The position numbers were made by a program, and so were the translations under genes. Positions 34,101 through 48,300 of a DNA stretch of 64,000 nt are shown here, piece by piece. The notes under the pieces were generated by a model, which searched no databases, was not told the origin of the DNA, and saw only the letters and a list, made by a program, of their open reading frames with translations. The DNA lies in assembly GCF_002575655.3 (NCBI RefSeq), contig NC_053036.3, positions 641,722,736-641,786,735 of the forward strand. Reading direction: 5' to 3'. Position 1 is the stretch's first letter, and every line of letters begins with the position of its first letter. The stretch is from Aegilops tauschii subsp. strangulata. Its lineage: Eukaryota > Streptophyta > Magnoliopsida > Poales > Poaceae.

Positions 34101-36117
34101 CGGGACGGGGGCCCTGGGGGGTAGCAATGCCACCCGAGCGTCGCACCGGGCCCTCATACATGCGGGGTGGTGTGGTGGCATGTCCCAAGAGGCGGCACGC
34201 GTCTCCGGGGTGTGCCCCCCCTCACGGACGGCGCAGCCGCCGGCACCTAGAGGGGGAAACAGACGCGTCGGGTCTACACGGAGGAGATCTTGCCGTGGGT
34301 CTTGCCCGGATGTTGCTCCAAAGTGTTCTTATGGACTGACCTACCACAACCGGGTGGATAGGTCCACTGCTCAAAGCCCGTCCGTGCAAAATCAAAGGGC
34401 TAGATCCCGTGGTCAAACGCTACAGGGTTAGGCGGGACGGGGGCCCTGGGGGGTAGCAATGCCACCCGAGCGTCGCACCGGGCCCTCATACATGCGGGGT
34501 GGTGTGGTGGCATGTCCGAAGAGGCGGCACGCGTCTCCGGGGTGTGCCCCCCTCAAGGACGGCGCCGCCGCCGGCACCTGGAGGGGGAAACGGGCGCGTC
34601 GGGTCTACACGGAGGGGATCTTGCCGTGGGTCTGGCCCGGATGTTGCTCCAAAGTGTTCCTATGGACTGACCTAACACAACCGGGTGGATAGGTCCACTG
34701 CTCAAAGCCCGTCCGTGCAAAGTCAAAGGGCTAGATCCCGTGGTCAAACGCTACAGGGTTAGGCGGGACGGGGGCCCTGGGGGGTAGCAATGCCACCCGA
34801 GCGTCGCACCGGGCCCTCATACATGCGGGGTGGTGTGGTGGCATGTCCGAAGAGGCGGCACGCGTCTCCGGGGTGTGCCCCCCCTCACGGACGGCGCCGC
34901 CGCCGGCACCTGGAGGGGGGAAACAGGCGCGTCGGGTCTATACGGAGGGGATCTTGCCGTGGGTCTGGCCCGGATGTTGCTCCAAAGTGTTCCTATGGAC
35001 TGACCTAACACAACCGAGTGGATAGGTCCACTGCTCAAAGCCCGTCCGTGCAAAGTCAAAGGGCTAGATCCCGTGGTCAAATGCTACAGGGTTAGGCGGG
35101 ACGGGGGCCCTGGGGGGTAGCAATGCCACCCGAGCGTCGCACCGGGCCCTCATACATGCGGGGTGGTGTGGTGGCATGTCCGAAGAGGCGGCACGCGTCT
35201 CCAGGGTGTGCCCCCTCATGGACAGCGCCGCCGCCGGCACCTGGAGGGGGGAAACGGGCGCGTCGGGTCTACACGGAGGGGATCTTGCCGTGGGTCTGGC
35301 CCGGATGTTGCTCCAAAGTGTTCCTATGGAGTGACCTAACACAACCGGGTGGATAGGTCCACTGCTCAAAGCCCGTCCGTGCAAAGTCAAAGGACTAGAT
35401 TCCGTGGTCAACCGCTACAGGGTTAGGCGGGACGAGGGCCCTGGGGGTAGCAATGCCACCCGAGCGTCGCACCGGGCCCTCATAAATGCGGGCTGGTGTG
35501 GTGGCATGTCCCAAGAGGCGGCACGCGTCTCCGGGGTGTGCCCCCCCTCACGGACGGCGCCGCCGCCGGCACCTAGAGGGGGAAACGGACGCGTCGGGTC
35601 TACACGGAGGGGATCTTGCCGTGGGTCTTGCCCGGATGTTGCTCCAAAGTGTTCTGATGGACTGACCTACCACAACCGGGTGGATAGGTCCACTGCTCAA
35701 AGCCCGTCAGTGCAAAGTCAAAGGGCTAGATCCCGTGGTCAAACGCTACAGGGTTAGGCGGGACGGGGGCCCTGGGGGTAGCAATGCCACCCGAGCGTCG
35801 CACCGGGCCCTCATACATGCGGGGTGGTGTGGTGGCATGTCCGAAGAGGCGGCACGCGTCACCGGGGTGTGCACCCCCTCACGGACGGCGCCGCCGCCGG
35901 CACCTGGAGGGGGGAAACGGGCGCGTCGGGTCTACACGGAGGGGATTTTGCCGTGGGTCTGGCCCGGATGTTGCTCCAAAGTGTTCCTATGGACTGACCT
36001 AACACAACCGGGTGGATAGGTCCACTGCTCAAAGCCCGTCCGTGCAAATTCAAAGGGCTAGATCCCGTCGTCAAACGCTACAGGGTTAGGCGGGACGGGG
36101 GCCCTGGGGGGGTAGCA
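27826..36117 (+). repeat. 9-monomer higher-order zone (2985 and 5970 bp)
   Basis: The marker GCGTCACCGGGG appears near 29886, 32872 and 35857, two steps of about 2985 bp (nine monomers). A one-base deletion (GCGTCGGTCTAC) and the variant CAGGGTTTGGCG link the units at 27826-28157 to those at 33795-34127, a step of about 5970 bp or two such periods. TATGGAGTGAC recurs near 29355, 32340 and 35327 in the same register. Confidence 0.7.
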
Positions 36118-38108
36118 ATGCCACCCGAGCGTCGCACCGGGCCCTCATACATGCGGGGTGGTGTGGTGCCATGTCCGAAGAGGCGGCACGCATCTCCGGG
36201 GTGTGCCCCCCCTCACGGACGGCGCCGCCGCCGGCACCTGGAGGGGGAAACGGACGCGTCGGGTCTACACGGAGGGGATCTTGCCGTGGGTCTTGCCCGG
36301 ATGTTGCTCCAAAGTGTTCTTATGGACTGACCTACCACAACCGGGTGGATAGGTCCACTGCTCAAAGCCCGTCCGTGCAAAGTCAAAGGGCTAGATCCCG
36401 TGGTCAAACGCTACAGGGTTAGGCGGGACGGGGGCCCTGGTGGGTAGCAATGCCACCCGAGCGTCGCACCGGGCCCTCATACATGCGGGGTGGTGTGGTG
36501 GCATGTCCGAAGAGGCGGCACGCGTCTCCGGGGTGTGCCCCCCTCACGGACGGCGCCGCCGCCGGCACCTGGAGGGGGGAAACGGGCGCGTCGGGTCTAC
36601 ACGGAGGGGATCTTGCCGTGGGTCTGGCCCGGATGTTGCTCCAAAGTGTTCCTATGGACTGACCTAACACAACCGGGTGGATAGGTCCACTGCTCAAAGC
36701 CCGTCCGTGCAAAGTCAAAGGGCTAGATCCCGTGGTCAAACGCTACAGGGTTAGGCGCGACGGGGGCCCTGGGGGGTAGCAATGCCACCCGAGCGTCGCA
36801 CCGGGCCCTCATACATGCGGGGTGGTGTGGTGGCATGTCCCAAGAGGCGGCACGCGTCTCCGGGGTGTGCCCTCCCTCACGGACGGCGCCGCCGCCGGCA
36901 CCTGGAGGGGGAAACGGACGCGTCGGGTCTACACGGAGGGGATCTTGCCGTGGGTCTTGCCCGGATGTTGCTCCAAAGTGTTCTTATGGACTGACCTACC
37001 ACAACCGGGTGGATAGGTCCACTGCTGAAAGCCCGTCCGTGCAAAGTCAAAGGGCTAGATCCCGTGGTCAAACGCTACAGGGTTAGGCGGGACGGAGGCC
37101 CTGGGATTAGCAATGCCACCCGAGCGTCGCACCGGGCCCTGACACATGCGGGGTAGTGTGGTGGCATGTCCGAAGAGGCGGCACGCGTCTCTGGGGTGTG
37201 CACCCCCTCACGGATGGCGCCGCCGCCGGCACCTGGAGGGGGGAAACGGGCGCGTCGGGTCTATACGGAGGGGATCTTGCCGTGGGTCTGGCCCGGATGT
37301 TGCTCCAAAGTGTTCCTATTGACTGACCTAACACAACCGGGTGGATAGGTCCACTGCTCAAAGCCTGTCCGTGCAAAGTCAAAGGGCTAGATCCCGTGGT
37401 CAAACGCTACAGGGTTAGCCGGGACGGGGGCCCTGGGGGTAGCAATGCCACCCGAGCGTCGCACCGGGCCCTCATACATGCGGGGTGGTGTGGTGGCATG
37501 TCCCAAGATGCGGCACGCGTCTCCGGGGTGTGCCCCCCCTTACGGACGGCGCAGCCGCCGGCACCTGGAGGGGGAAACGGACGCGTCGGGTCTACACGGA
37601 GGGGATCTTGCCGTGGGTCTTGCCCGGATGTTGCTCCAAAGTGTTCTTATGGACTGACCTACCACAACCGGGTGGATAGGTCCACTGCTCAAAGCCCGTC
37701 CGTGCAAAGTCAAAGGGCTAGATCCCGTGGTCAAACGCTACAGGGTTAGGCGGGACGAGGGCCCTGGGGGGTAGCAATGCCACCCGAACGTCGCACCGGG
37801 CCCTCATACATGCGGGGTGGTGTGGTGGCATCTCCGAAGAGGCGGCACGCGTCTCCGGGGTGTGCCCCCCTCACGGTCGGCGCCGCCGCCGGCACCCGGA
37901 GGGGGGAAACGGGCGCGTCGGGTCTACACGGAGGGGATCTTGCCGTGGGTCTAGCCCGGATGTTGCTCCAAAGTGTTCCTATGGACTGACCTAACACAAC
38001 CGGGTGGATAGGTCCACTGCTCAAAGCCCGTCCGTGCAAATTCAAAGGGCTAGATCCCGTGGTCAAACGCTACAGGGTTAGGCGGGACGGGGGCCCTGGG
38101 GGGGTAGC
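36118..38108 (+). repeat. 6-monomer block, copy 1 (1991 bp)
   Basis: Six monomers whose private variants (GTGTGCCCTCCCTC, CTGGGATTAGCAATG, GACACATGCGGGGTAG and GGTTAGCCGGG) all recur 1991 bp to the right. The copies abut in tandem. Confidence 0.75.
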
Positions 38109-40098
38109 AATGCCACCCGAGCGTCTCACCGGGCCCTCATACATGCGGGGTGGTGTGGTGCCATGTCCGAAGAGGCGGCACGCATCTCCGGGGTGTGCCC
38201 CCCCTCACGGACGGCGCCGCCGCCGGCACCTGGAGGGGGAAACGGACGCGTCGGGTCTACACGGAGGGGATCTTGCCGTGGGTCTTGCCCGGATGTTGCT
38301 CCAAAGTGTTCTTATGGACTGACCTACCACAACCGGGTGGATAGGTCCACTGCTCAAAGCCCGTCCGTGCAAAGTCAAAGGGCTAGATCCCGTGGTCAAA
38401 CGCTACAGGGTTAGGCGGGACGGGGGCCCTGGGGGTAGCAATGCCACCCGAGCGTCGCACCGGGCCCTCATACATGCGGGGTGGTGTGGTGGCATGTCCG
38501 AAGAGGCGGCACGCGTCTCCGGGGTGTGCCCCCCTCACGGACGGCGCCGCCGCCGGCACCTGGAGGGGGGAAACGGGCGCGTCGGGTCTACACGGAGGGG
38601 ATCTTGCCGTGGGTCTGGCCCGGATGTTGCTCCAAAGTGTTCCTATGAACTGACCTAACACAACCGGGTGGATAGGTCCACTGCTCAAAGCCCGTCCGTG
38701 CAAAGTCAAAGGGCTAGATCCCGTGGTCAAACGCTACAGGGTTAGGCGCGACGGGGGCCCTAGGGGGTAGCAATGCCACCCGAGCGTCGCACCGGGCCCT
38801 CATACATGCGGGGTGGTGTGGTGGCATGTCCCAAGAGGCGGCACGCGTCTCCGGGGTGTGCCCTCCCTCACGGACGGCGCCGCCGCCGGCACCTGGAGGG
38901 GGAAACGGACGCGTCGGGTCTACACGGAGGGGATCTTGCCGTGGGTCTTGCCCGGATGTTGCTCCAAAGTGTTCTTATGGACTGACCTACCACAACCGGG
39001 TGGATAGGTCCACTGCTGAAAGCCCGTCCGTGCAAAGTCAAAGGGCTAGATCCCGTGGTCAAACGCTACAGGGTTAGGCGGGACGGAGGCCCTGGGATTA
39101 GCAATGCCACCCGAGCGTCGCACCGGGCCCTGACACATGCGGGGTAGTGTGGTGGCATGTCCGAAGAGGCGGCACGCGTCTCTGGGGTGTGCACCCCCTC
39201 ACGGACGGCGCCGCCGCCGGCACCTGGAGGGGGGAAACGGGCGCGTCGGGTCTACACGGAGGGGATCTTGCCGTGGGTCTGGCCCGGATGTTGCTCCAAA
39301 GTGTTCCTATTGACTGACCTAACACAACCGGGTGGATAGGTCCACTGCTCAAAGCCCGTCCGTGCAAAGTCAAAGGGCTAGATCCCGTGGTCAAACGCTA
39401 CAGGGTTAGCCGGGACGGGGGCCCTGGGGGTAGCAATGCCACCCGAGCGTCGCACCGGGCCCTCATACATGCGGGGTGGTGTGGTGGCATGTCCCAAGAT
39501 GCGGCACGCGTCTCCGGGGTGTGCCCCCCCTCACGGACGGCGCAGCCGCCGGCACCTGGAGGGGGAAACGGACGCGTCGGGTCTACACGGAGGGGATCTT
39601 GCCGTGGGTCTTGCCCGGATGTTGCTCCAAAGTGTTCTTATGGACTGACCTACCACAACCGGGTGGATAGGTCCACTGCTCAAAGCCCGTCCGTGCAAAG
39701 TCAAAGGGCTAGATCCCGTGGTCAAACGCTACAGGGTTAGGCGGGACGAGGGCCCTGGGGGGTAGCAATGCCACCCGAACGTCGCACCGGGCCCTCATAC
39801 ATGCGGGGTGGTGTGGTGGCATCTCCGAAGAGGCGGCACGCGTCTCCGGGGTGTGCCCCCCTCACGGACGGCGCCGCCGCCGGCACCCGGAGGGGGGAAA
39901 CGGGCGCGTCGGGTCTACACGGAGGGGATCTTGCCGTGGGTCTAGCCCGGATGTTGCTCCAAAGTGTTCCTATGGACTGACCTAACACAACCGGGTGGAT
40001 AGGTCCACTGCTCAAAGCCCGTCCGTGCAAAGTCAAAGGGCTAGATCCCGTGGTCAAACGCTATAGGGTTAGGCGGGACGGGGGCCCTGGGGGTAGCA
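38109..40098 (+). repeat. 6-monomer block, copy 2
   Basis: A tandem copy of 36118-38108 with the same four private variants and only a few substitutions. The unit at 40099 does not continue the match. Confidence 0.75.
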
Positions 40099-41091
40099 AT
40101 GCCACCCGAGCGTCGCACCGGGCCCTCATACATGCGGGGTTGTGTGCTGGCATGTCCGAAGAGGCGGCACGCGTCTCCGGGGTGTGCCCCCCCTCACGGA
40201 CGGCGCCGCCGCCGGCACCTGGAGGGGGGAAACGGGCGCGTCGGGTCTATACGGAGGGGATCTTGCCGTGGGTCTGGCCCGGATGTTGCTCCAAAGTGTT
40301 CCTATGGACTGACCTAACACAACCGGGTGGATAGGTCCACTGCTCAAAGCCCGTCCGTGCAAAGTCAAAGGGCTAGATCCCGTGGTCAAATGCTACAGGG
40401 TTAGGCGGGACGGGGGCCCTGGGGGTAGCAATGCCACCCGAGCGTCGCACCGGGCCCTCATACATGCGGGGTGGTGTGGTGGCATGTCCGAAGAGGCGGC
40501 ACGCGTCTCCAGGGTGTGCCCCCTCACGGACAGCGCCGCCGCCAGCACCTAGAGGGGGGAAACGGGCGCGTCGGGTCTACACGGAGGGGATCTTGCCGTG
40601 GGTCTGGCCCGGATGTTGCTCCAAAGTGTTCCTATGGAGTGACCTAACACAACCGGGTGGATAGGTCCACTGCTCAAAGCCCGTCCTTGCAAAGTCAAAG
40701 GACTAGATTCCGTGGTCAAACGCTACAGGGTTAGGCGGGACGGGGGCCCTGGGGGTAGCAATGCCACCCGAGCGTCGCACCGGGCCCTCATACATGCGGG
40801 GTGGTGTGGTGGCATGTCCCAAGAGGCGGCACGCGTCTCCGGGGTGTGCCCCCCCTCACGGACGGCGCCGCCGCCGGCACCTAGAGGGGGAAACGGACGC
40901 GTCGGGTCTACACGGAGGGGATCTTGCCGTGGGTCTTGCCCGGATGTTGCTCCAAAGTGTTCTGATGGACTGACCTACCACAACCGGGTGGATAGGTCCA
41001 CTGCTCAAAGCCCATCCGTGCAAAGTCAAAGGGCTAGATCCCGTGGTCAAACACTACAGGGTTAGGCGGGACGGGGGCCCTGGGGGTAGCA

Positions 41092-43742
41092 ATGCCACCC
41101 GAGCGTCGCACCGGGCCCTCATACATGCGGGGTGGTGTGGTGGAATGTCTGAAGAGGCGGCACGCGTCTCCGGGGTGTGCACCCCCTCACGGACGGCGCC
41201 GCCGCCGGCACCTGGAGGGGGGAAACGGGCACGCCGGGTCTACACGGAGGGGATCTTGCCGTGGGTCTGGCCCGGATCTTGCTCCAAAGTGTTCCTATTG
41301 ACTGACCTAACACAACCGGGTGGATAGGTCCACTGCTCAAAGCCCGTCCGTGCAAAGTCAAAGGGCTAGATCCCGTGGTCAAACGCTACAGGGTTAGGCG
41401 GGACGGGGGCCCTGGGGGGTAGCAATGCCACCCGAGCGTCGCACCGGGCCCTCATACATGCGGGGTGGTGTGGTGGCATGTCCCAAGAGGCGGCACGCGT
41501 CTCCGGGGTGTGCCCCCCCTCACGGACGGCGCAGCCGCCGGCACCTGGAGGGGGAAACGGACGCTTCGGGTCTACACGGAGGGGATCTTGCCGTGGGTCT
41601 TGCCCGGATGTTGCTCCAAAGTGTTCTTATGGACTGACCTACCACAACCGGGTGGATAGGTCCACTGCTCAAAGCCCGTCCGTGCAAAATCAAAGGGCTA
41701 GATCCCGTGGTCAAACGCTACAGGGTTAGGCGGGACGGGGGCCCTGGGGGTAGCAATGCCACCCGAGCGTCGCACCGGGCCCTCATACATGCGGGGTGGT
41801 GTGGTGGCATGTCCGAAGAGGCGGCACGCGTCTCCGGGGTGTGCCCCCTCACGGACGGCGCCGCCGGCACCTGGAGGGGGGAAACGGGCGCGTCGGGTCT
41901 ACACGGAGGGGATCTTGCCGTGGGTCTGGCCCGGACGTTGCTCCAAAGTGTTCCTATGGACTGACCTAACACAACCGGGTGGATAGGTCCACTGCTCAAA
42001 GCCCGTCCGTGCAAAGTCAAAGGGCTAGATCCCATGGTGAAACACTACAGGGTTAGGCGGGACGGGGGCCCTGGGGGGTAGCAATGCCACCCGAGCGTCG
42101 CACCGGGCCCTCATACATGCGGGGTGGTGTGGTGGCATGTCCCAAGAGGCGGCACGCGTCTCCGGGATGTGCCCCCCCTCACGGACGGCGCAGCCGCCGG
42201 TACCTGGAGGGGGGAACGGACGCGTCGGGTCTACACGGAGGGGATCTTGCCGTGGGTCTTGCCCGGATGTTGCTCCAAAGTGTTCTTATGGACTGACCTA
42301 CCACAACCGGGTGGATAGGTCCACTGCTCAAAGCCCGTCCGTGCAAAGTCAAAGGGCTAGATCCCGTGGTCAAACGCAACAGGGTTAGGCGGGACGGGGG
42401 CCCTGGGGGGTAGCAATGCCACCCGAGCGTCACAACGGGCCCTCATACATGCGGGGTGGTGTGGTGGGATGTCCGAAGAGGCGGCACGCGTCTCCGGGGT
42501 GTGCACCCCCTCACGGACGGCGCCGCCGCCGGCACCTGGAGGGGGGAAACGGGCGCGTCGGGTCTACACGGAGGGGATCTTGCCGTGGGTCTGGCCCGGA
42601 TCTTGCTCCAAAGTGTTCCTATTGACTGACCTAACACAACCGGGTGGATAGGTCCACTGCTCAAAGCCCGTCCGTGCAAAGTCAAAGGGCTAGATCCCGT
42701 GGTCAAACGCTACAGGGTTAGGCGGGACGGGGGCCCTGGGGGGTAGCAATGCCACCCGAGCGTCGCACCGGGCCCTCATACATGCGGGGTGGTGTGGTGG
42801 CATGTCCCAAGAGGCGGCACGCGTCTCCGGGGTGTGCCCCCCCTCACGGACGGCGCAGCCGCCGGCACCTGGAGGGGGAAACGGACGCGTCGGGTCTACA
42901 CGGAGGGGATCTTGCCGTGGGTCTTGCCCGGATGTTGCTCCAAAGTGTTCTTATGGACTGACCTACCACAACCGGGTGGATAGGTCCACTGCTCAAAGCC
43001 CGTCCGTGCAAAATCAAAGGGCTAGATCCCGTGGTCAAACGCTACAGGGTTAGGCGGGACGGGGGCCCTGGGGGTAGCAATGCCACCCGAGCGTCGCACC
43101 GGGCCCTCATACATGCGGGGTGGTGTGGTGGCATGTCCGAAGAGGCGGCACGCGTCTCCGGGGTGTGCCCCCTCACGGACGGCGCCGCCGCTGGCACCTT
43201 GAGGGGGGAAACGGGCGCGTCGGGTCTACACGGAGGGGATCTTGCCGTGGGTCTGGCCCGGATGCTGCTCCAAAGTGTTCCTATGGACTGACCTAACACA
43301 ACCGGGTGGATAGGTCCACTGCTGAAAGCCCGTCCGTGCAAAGTCAAAGGGCTAGATCCCATGGTGAAACGCTACAGGGTTAGGCGGGACGGGGGCCCTG
43401 GGGGGTAGCAATGCCACCCGAGCGTCGCACCGGGCCCTCATACATGCGGGGTGGTGTGGTGGCATGTCCCAAGAGGCGGCACGCGTCTCCGGGATGTGCC
43501 CCCCCTCACGGACGGCGCAGCCGCCGGCACCTGGAGGGGGGAACGGACGCGTCGGGTCTACACGGAGGGGATCTTGCCGTGGGTCTTGCCCGGATGTTGC
43601 TCCAAAGTGTTCTTATGGACTGACCTACCACAACCGGGTGGATAGGTCCACTGCTCAAAGCCCGTCCGTGCAAAGTCAAAGGGCTAGATCCCGTGGTCAA
43701 ACGATACAGGGTTAGGCGGGACGGGGGCCCTGGGGGGTAGCA
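41092..43742 (+). repeat. 4-monomer block in two tandem copies (about 1325 bp each)
   Basis: Copy 1 is 41092-42415 and copy 2 is 42416-43742. Shared markers are CCCGGATCTTGCTCC with TTCCTATTGACTG in the first unit, GTGCAAAATCAAAGG in the second, short C-runs in the third and GGGGGGAACGGACG in the fourth. Confidence 0.65.
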
Positions 43743-45360
43743 ATGCCACCCGAGCGTCACACCGGGCCCTCATACATGCGGGGTGGTGTGGTGGGATGTC
43801 CGAAGAGGCGGCATGCGTCTCCGGGGTGTGCCCCCCTCATGGACGGCGCCGCCGCCGGCACTTGGAGGGGGGAAACGGGCGCGTCGGGTCTACACGGAGG
43901 GGATCTTGCCGTGGGTCTAGCCCGGATGTTGCTCCAAAGTGTTCCTATGGACTGACCTAACACAACCGGGTGGATAGGTCCACTGCTCAAAGCCCGTCCG
44001 TGCAAAGTCAAAGGGCTAGATCCCGTAGTCAAACGCTACAGGGTTAGGCGGGACGGGGGCCCTGGGGGTAGCAATGCCACCCGAGCGTCGCACCGGGCCC
44101 TCATACATGCGGGGTGGTGTGGTGGCATGTCCCAAGAGGCGGCACGCGTCTCCGGGGTGTGCCCCCCCTCACGGACGGCACCGCCGCCGGCACTTGGAGG
44201 GGGAAACGGACGCGTTGGGTCTACACGGAGGGGATCTTGCCGTGGGTCTTGCCCGGATGTTGCTCCAAAGTGTTCTTATGGACTGACCTACCACAACCGG
44301 GTGGATAGGTCCACTGCTCAAAGCCCGTCCGTGCAAAGTCAAAGGGCTAGATCCCGTGGTCAAACGCTACAGGGTTAGGCGGGACGGGGGCCCTGGGGGG
44401 TAGCAATGCCACCCGAGCGTCGCACCGGGCCCTCATACATGCGGGGTGGTGTGGTGGCATGTCCGAAGAGGCGGCACGCGTCTCCGGGGTGTGCCCCCCC
44501 TCACGGACGGCGCTGCCGCCGGCACCTGGAGGGGGGAAACGGGCGCGTCGGGTCTACACGGAGGGAATCTTGCCGTGGGTCTGGCCCGGATGTTGCTCCA
44601 AAGTGTTCCTATGGACTGACCTAACACAACCGGGTGGATAGGTCCACTGCTCAAAGCCCGTCCGTGCAAAGTCAAAGGGCTAGATCCCGTGGTCAAACGC
44701 TACAGGGTTAGGCGGGACGTGGGCCCTGGGGGGTAGCAATGCCACCCGAGCGTCGCACCGGGCCCTCATACATGCGGGGTGGTGTGGTGCCATGTCCGAA
44801 GAGGCGGCACGCGTCTCCGGGGTGTGCCCCCTCACGGACAGCGCCGCCGCCGGCACCTGGAGGGGGGAAACGGGCGCGTCGGGTCTACACACGGAGTGGA
44901 TCTTGCCGTGGGTCTGGCCCGGATGTTGCTCCAAAGTGTTCCTATGGACTGACCTAACACAACCGGGTGGATAGGTCCACTGCTCAAAGCCCGTCCGTGC
45001 AAAGTCAAAGGGCTAGATCCCGTGGTCAAACGCTACAGGGTTAGGCGGGACGGGGGCCCTGGGGGGTAGCAATGCCACCCGAGCGTCACACCGGGCCCTC
45101 ATACATGAGGGGTGGTGTGGTGGCATGTCCGAAGAGGCGGCACGCGTCTCCGGGGTGTGCCCCCCCTCACGGACGGCGCAGCCGCCGGCACCTAGAGGGG
45201 GAAACGGACGCGTCGGGTCTACACGGAGGGGATCTTACCGTGGGTCTTGCCCGGATGTTGCTCCAAAGTGTTCTTATGGACTTACCTACCACAACCGGGT
45301 GGATAGGTCCACTGCTCAAAGCCCGTTCATGCAAAGTCAAAGGGCTAGATCCCGTGGTCA

Positions 45361-48300
45361 AACGCTACAGGGTTAGGCGGGACGGGGGCCCTGGGGGTAG
45401 CAATGCCACCCGAGCGTCGCACCGGGCCCTCATACATGCGGGGTGGTGTGGTGGCATGTCCGAAGAGGCGGCACGCGTCTCCGGGGTGTGCCCCCCCTCA
45501 CGGATGGCACCGCCGCCGGCACCTGGAGGGGGGAAACGGGCGCGTCGGGTCTACACGGAGGGGATCTTGTCGTGGGTCTGGCCCGGATGTTGCTCCAAAG
45601 TGTTCCTATGGACTGACCTAACACAACCGGGTGGATAGGTCCACTGCTCAAAGCCCGTCCGTGCAAAGTCAAAGGGCTAGATCCCGTGGTCAAACGCTAC
45701 AGGGTTAGGCGGGACGGGGGCCCTGGGGGTAGCAATGCCACCCGAGCGTTGCACCGGGCCCTCATACATGCGGGGTGGTGTGGTGGCATGTCCCAAGAGG
45801 CGGCACGCGTCTCCCGGGTGTGCCCCCCCTCACGGACGGCGCCGCCGCCGGCACCTGGAGGGGGAAACGGACGCGTCGGGTCTACACGGAGGGGATCTTG
45901 CCGTGGGTCTTGCCCGGATGTTGCTCCAAAGTGTTCTTATGGACTGACCTACCACAACCGGGTGGATAGGTCCACTGCTCAAAGCCCGTCCGTGCAAAGT
46001 CAAAGGGCTAGATCCCGTGGTCAAACGCTACAGGGTTAGGCGGGACGGGGGCCCTGGGGGGTAGCAATGCCACCCGAGCGTCGCACCGGGCCCTCATACA
46101 TGCGGGGTGGTGTGGTGGCATGTCCGAAGAGGCGGCACGCGTCTCCGGGGTGTGCCCCCCCTCACGGACGGCGCCGCCGCCGGCACCTGGAGGGGGAAAC
46201 GGGCGCGTCGGGTCTACACGGAGGGGATCTTGCCGTGGGTCTGGCCCGGATGTTGCTCCAAAGTGTTCCTATGGATTGACCTAACACAACCGGGTGGATA
46301 GGTCCACTGCTCAAAGCCCGTCCGTGCAAAGTCAAAGGGCTAGATCCCGTGGTCAAACGCTACAGGGTTAGGCGGAACGGGGGCCCTGGGGGTAGCAATG
46401 CCACCCGAGCGTCGCACCGGGCCCTCATACATGTGGGGTGGTGTGGTGGCATGTCCCAAGAGGCGGCACGCGTCTCCCGGGTGTGCCCCCCCTCACGGAC
46501 GGCGCCGCCGCCGGCACCTGGAGGGGGAAACGGACGCGTCGGGTCTACACGGAGGGGATCCTACCGTGGGTCTTGCCCGGATGTTGCTCCAAAGTGTTCT
46601 TATGGACTGACCTACCACAACCGGGTGGATAGGTCCACTGCTCAAAGCCGTCCGTGCAAAGTCAAAGGGCTAGATCCCGTGGTCAAACGCTACAGGGTTA
46701 GGCGGGATGGGGGCCCTGGGGGGTAGCAATGCCAACCGAGATTCGCACCGGGCCCTCATACATGCGGGGTGGTGTGGTGGCATGTCCGAAGAGGCGGCAC
46801 GCGTCTCCGGGGTGTGCCCCCCTCACGGACGGCGCCGCCGCCGGCACCTGGAGGGGGGAAACGGGCGCGTCGGGTCTACACGGAGGGGATCTTGCCGAGG
46901 GTCTGGCCCGGATTTTGCTCCAAAGTGTTCCTATGGACTGACCTAACACAACCGGGTGGATAGGTCCACTGCCCAAAGCCCGTCCGTGCAAAGTGAAAGG
47001 GCTAGATCCCGTGGTCAAACGCTACAGGGTTAGGCGGGACGGGGGCCCTGGGGGGTAGCAATGCCACCCGAGCGTCGCACCGGGCCCTCATACATGCGGG
47101 GTGGTGTGGTGCCATGTCCGAAGAGGCGGCACGCGTCTCCGGGGTGTGCCCCCTCACGGACAGCGCCGCCGCCGGCACCTGGAGGGGGGAAACGGGCGCG
47201 TCGGGTCTACACACGGAGGGGATCTTGCCGTGGGTCTGGCCCGGATGTTGCTCCAAAGTGTTCCTATGGACTGACCTAACACAACCGGGTGGATAGGTCC
47301 ACTGCTCAAAGCCCGTCCGTGCAAAGTCAAAGGGCTAGATCCCGTGGTCAAACGCTACAGGGTTAGGCGGGACGGGGGCCCTAGGGGGTAGCAATGCCAC
47401 CCGAGCGTCGCACCGGGCCCTCATACATGCGGGGTGGTGTGGTGGCATGTCCGAAGAGGCGGCACGCGTCTCCGGGGTGTGCCCCTCTCACGGACGGCGC
47501 AGCCGCCGGCACCTGGAGGGCGAAACGGACGCGTCGGGTCTACACGGAGGGGATCTTGCTGTGGGTCTTGCCCGGATGTTGCTCCAAAGTGTTCTTATGG
47601 ACTGACCTACCACAACCGGGTGGATAGGTCCACTGCTCAAAGCCCGTCCGTGCAAAGTCAAAGGGCTAGATCCCGTGGTCAAACGCTACAGGGTTAGGCG
47701 GGACGGGGGCCCTGGGGGGTAGCAATGCCACCCGAGCGTCGCACCGGGCCCTCATACATGCGGGGTGGTGTGGTGGCTTGTCCGAAGAGGCGGCACGCGT
47801 CTCCGGGGTGTGCCCCCCTCACGGACGGCGCCGCCGCCGGCACCTGGAGGGGGGAAACGGGTGCGTCGGGTCTACACGGAGGGGATCTTGCCGTGGGTCT
47901 GGCCCGGATGTTGCTCCAAAGTGTTCCTATGGACTGACCTAACACAACCGGGTGGATAGGTCCACTGCTCAAAGCCCGTCCGTGCAAAGTCAAAGGGCTA
48001 GATCCCGTGGTCAAACGCTACAGGGTTAGGCGGGACGGGGGCCCTGGGGGGTAGCAATGCCACCCGAGCGTCGCACCGGGCCCTCATACATGCGGGGTGG
48101 TGTGGTGGCATGTCCCAAGAGGCCGCACGCGTCTCCGGGGTGTGCCCCCCCTCACGGACGGCGCCGCCGCCGGCACCTGGAGGGGGAAACGGACGCGTCG
48201 GGTCTACACGGTGGGGATCTTGCCGTGGGTCTTGCCCGGATGTTGCTCCAAACTGTTCTTATGGACTGACCTACCACAACCGGGTGGATAGGTCCACTGC

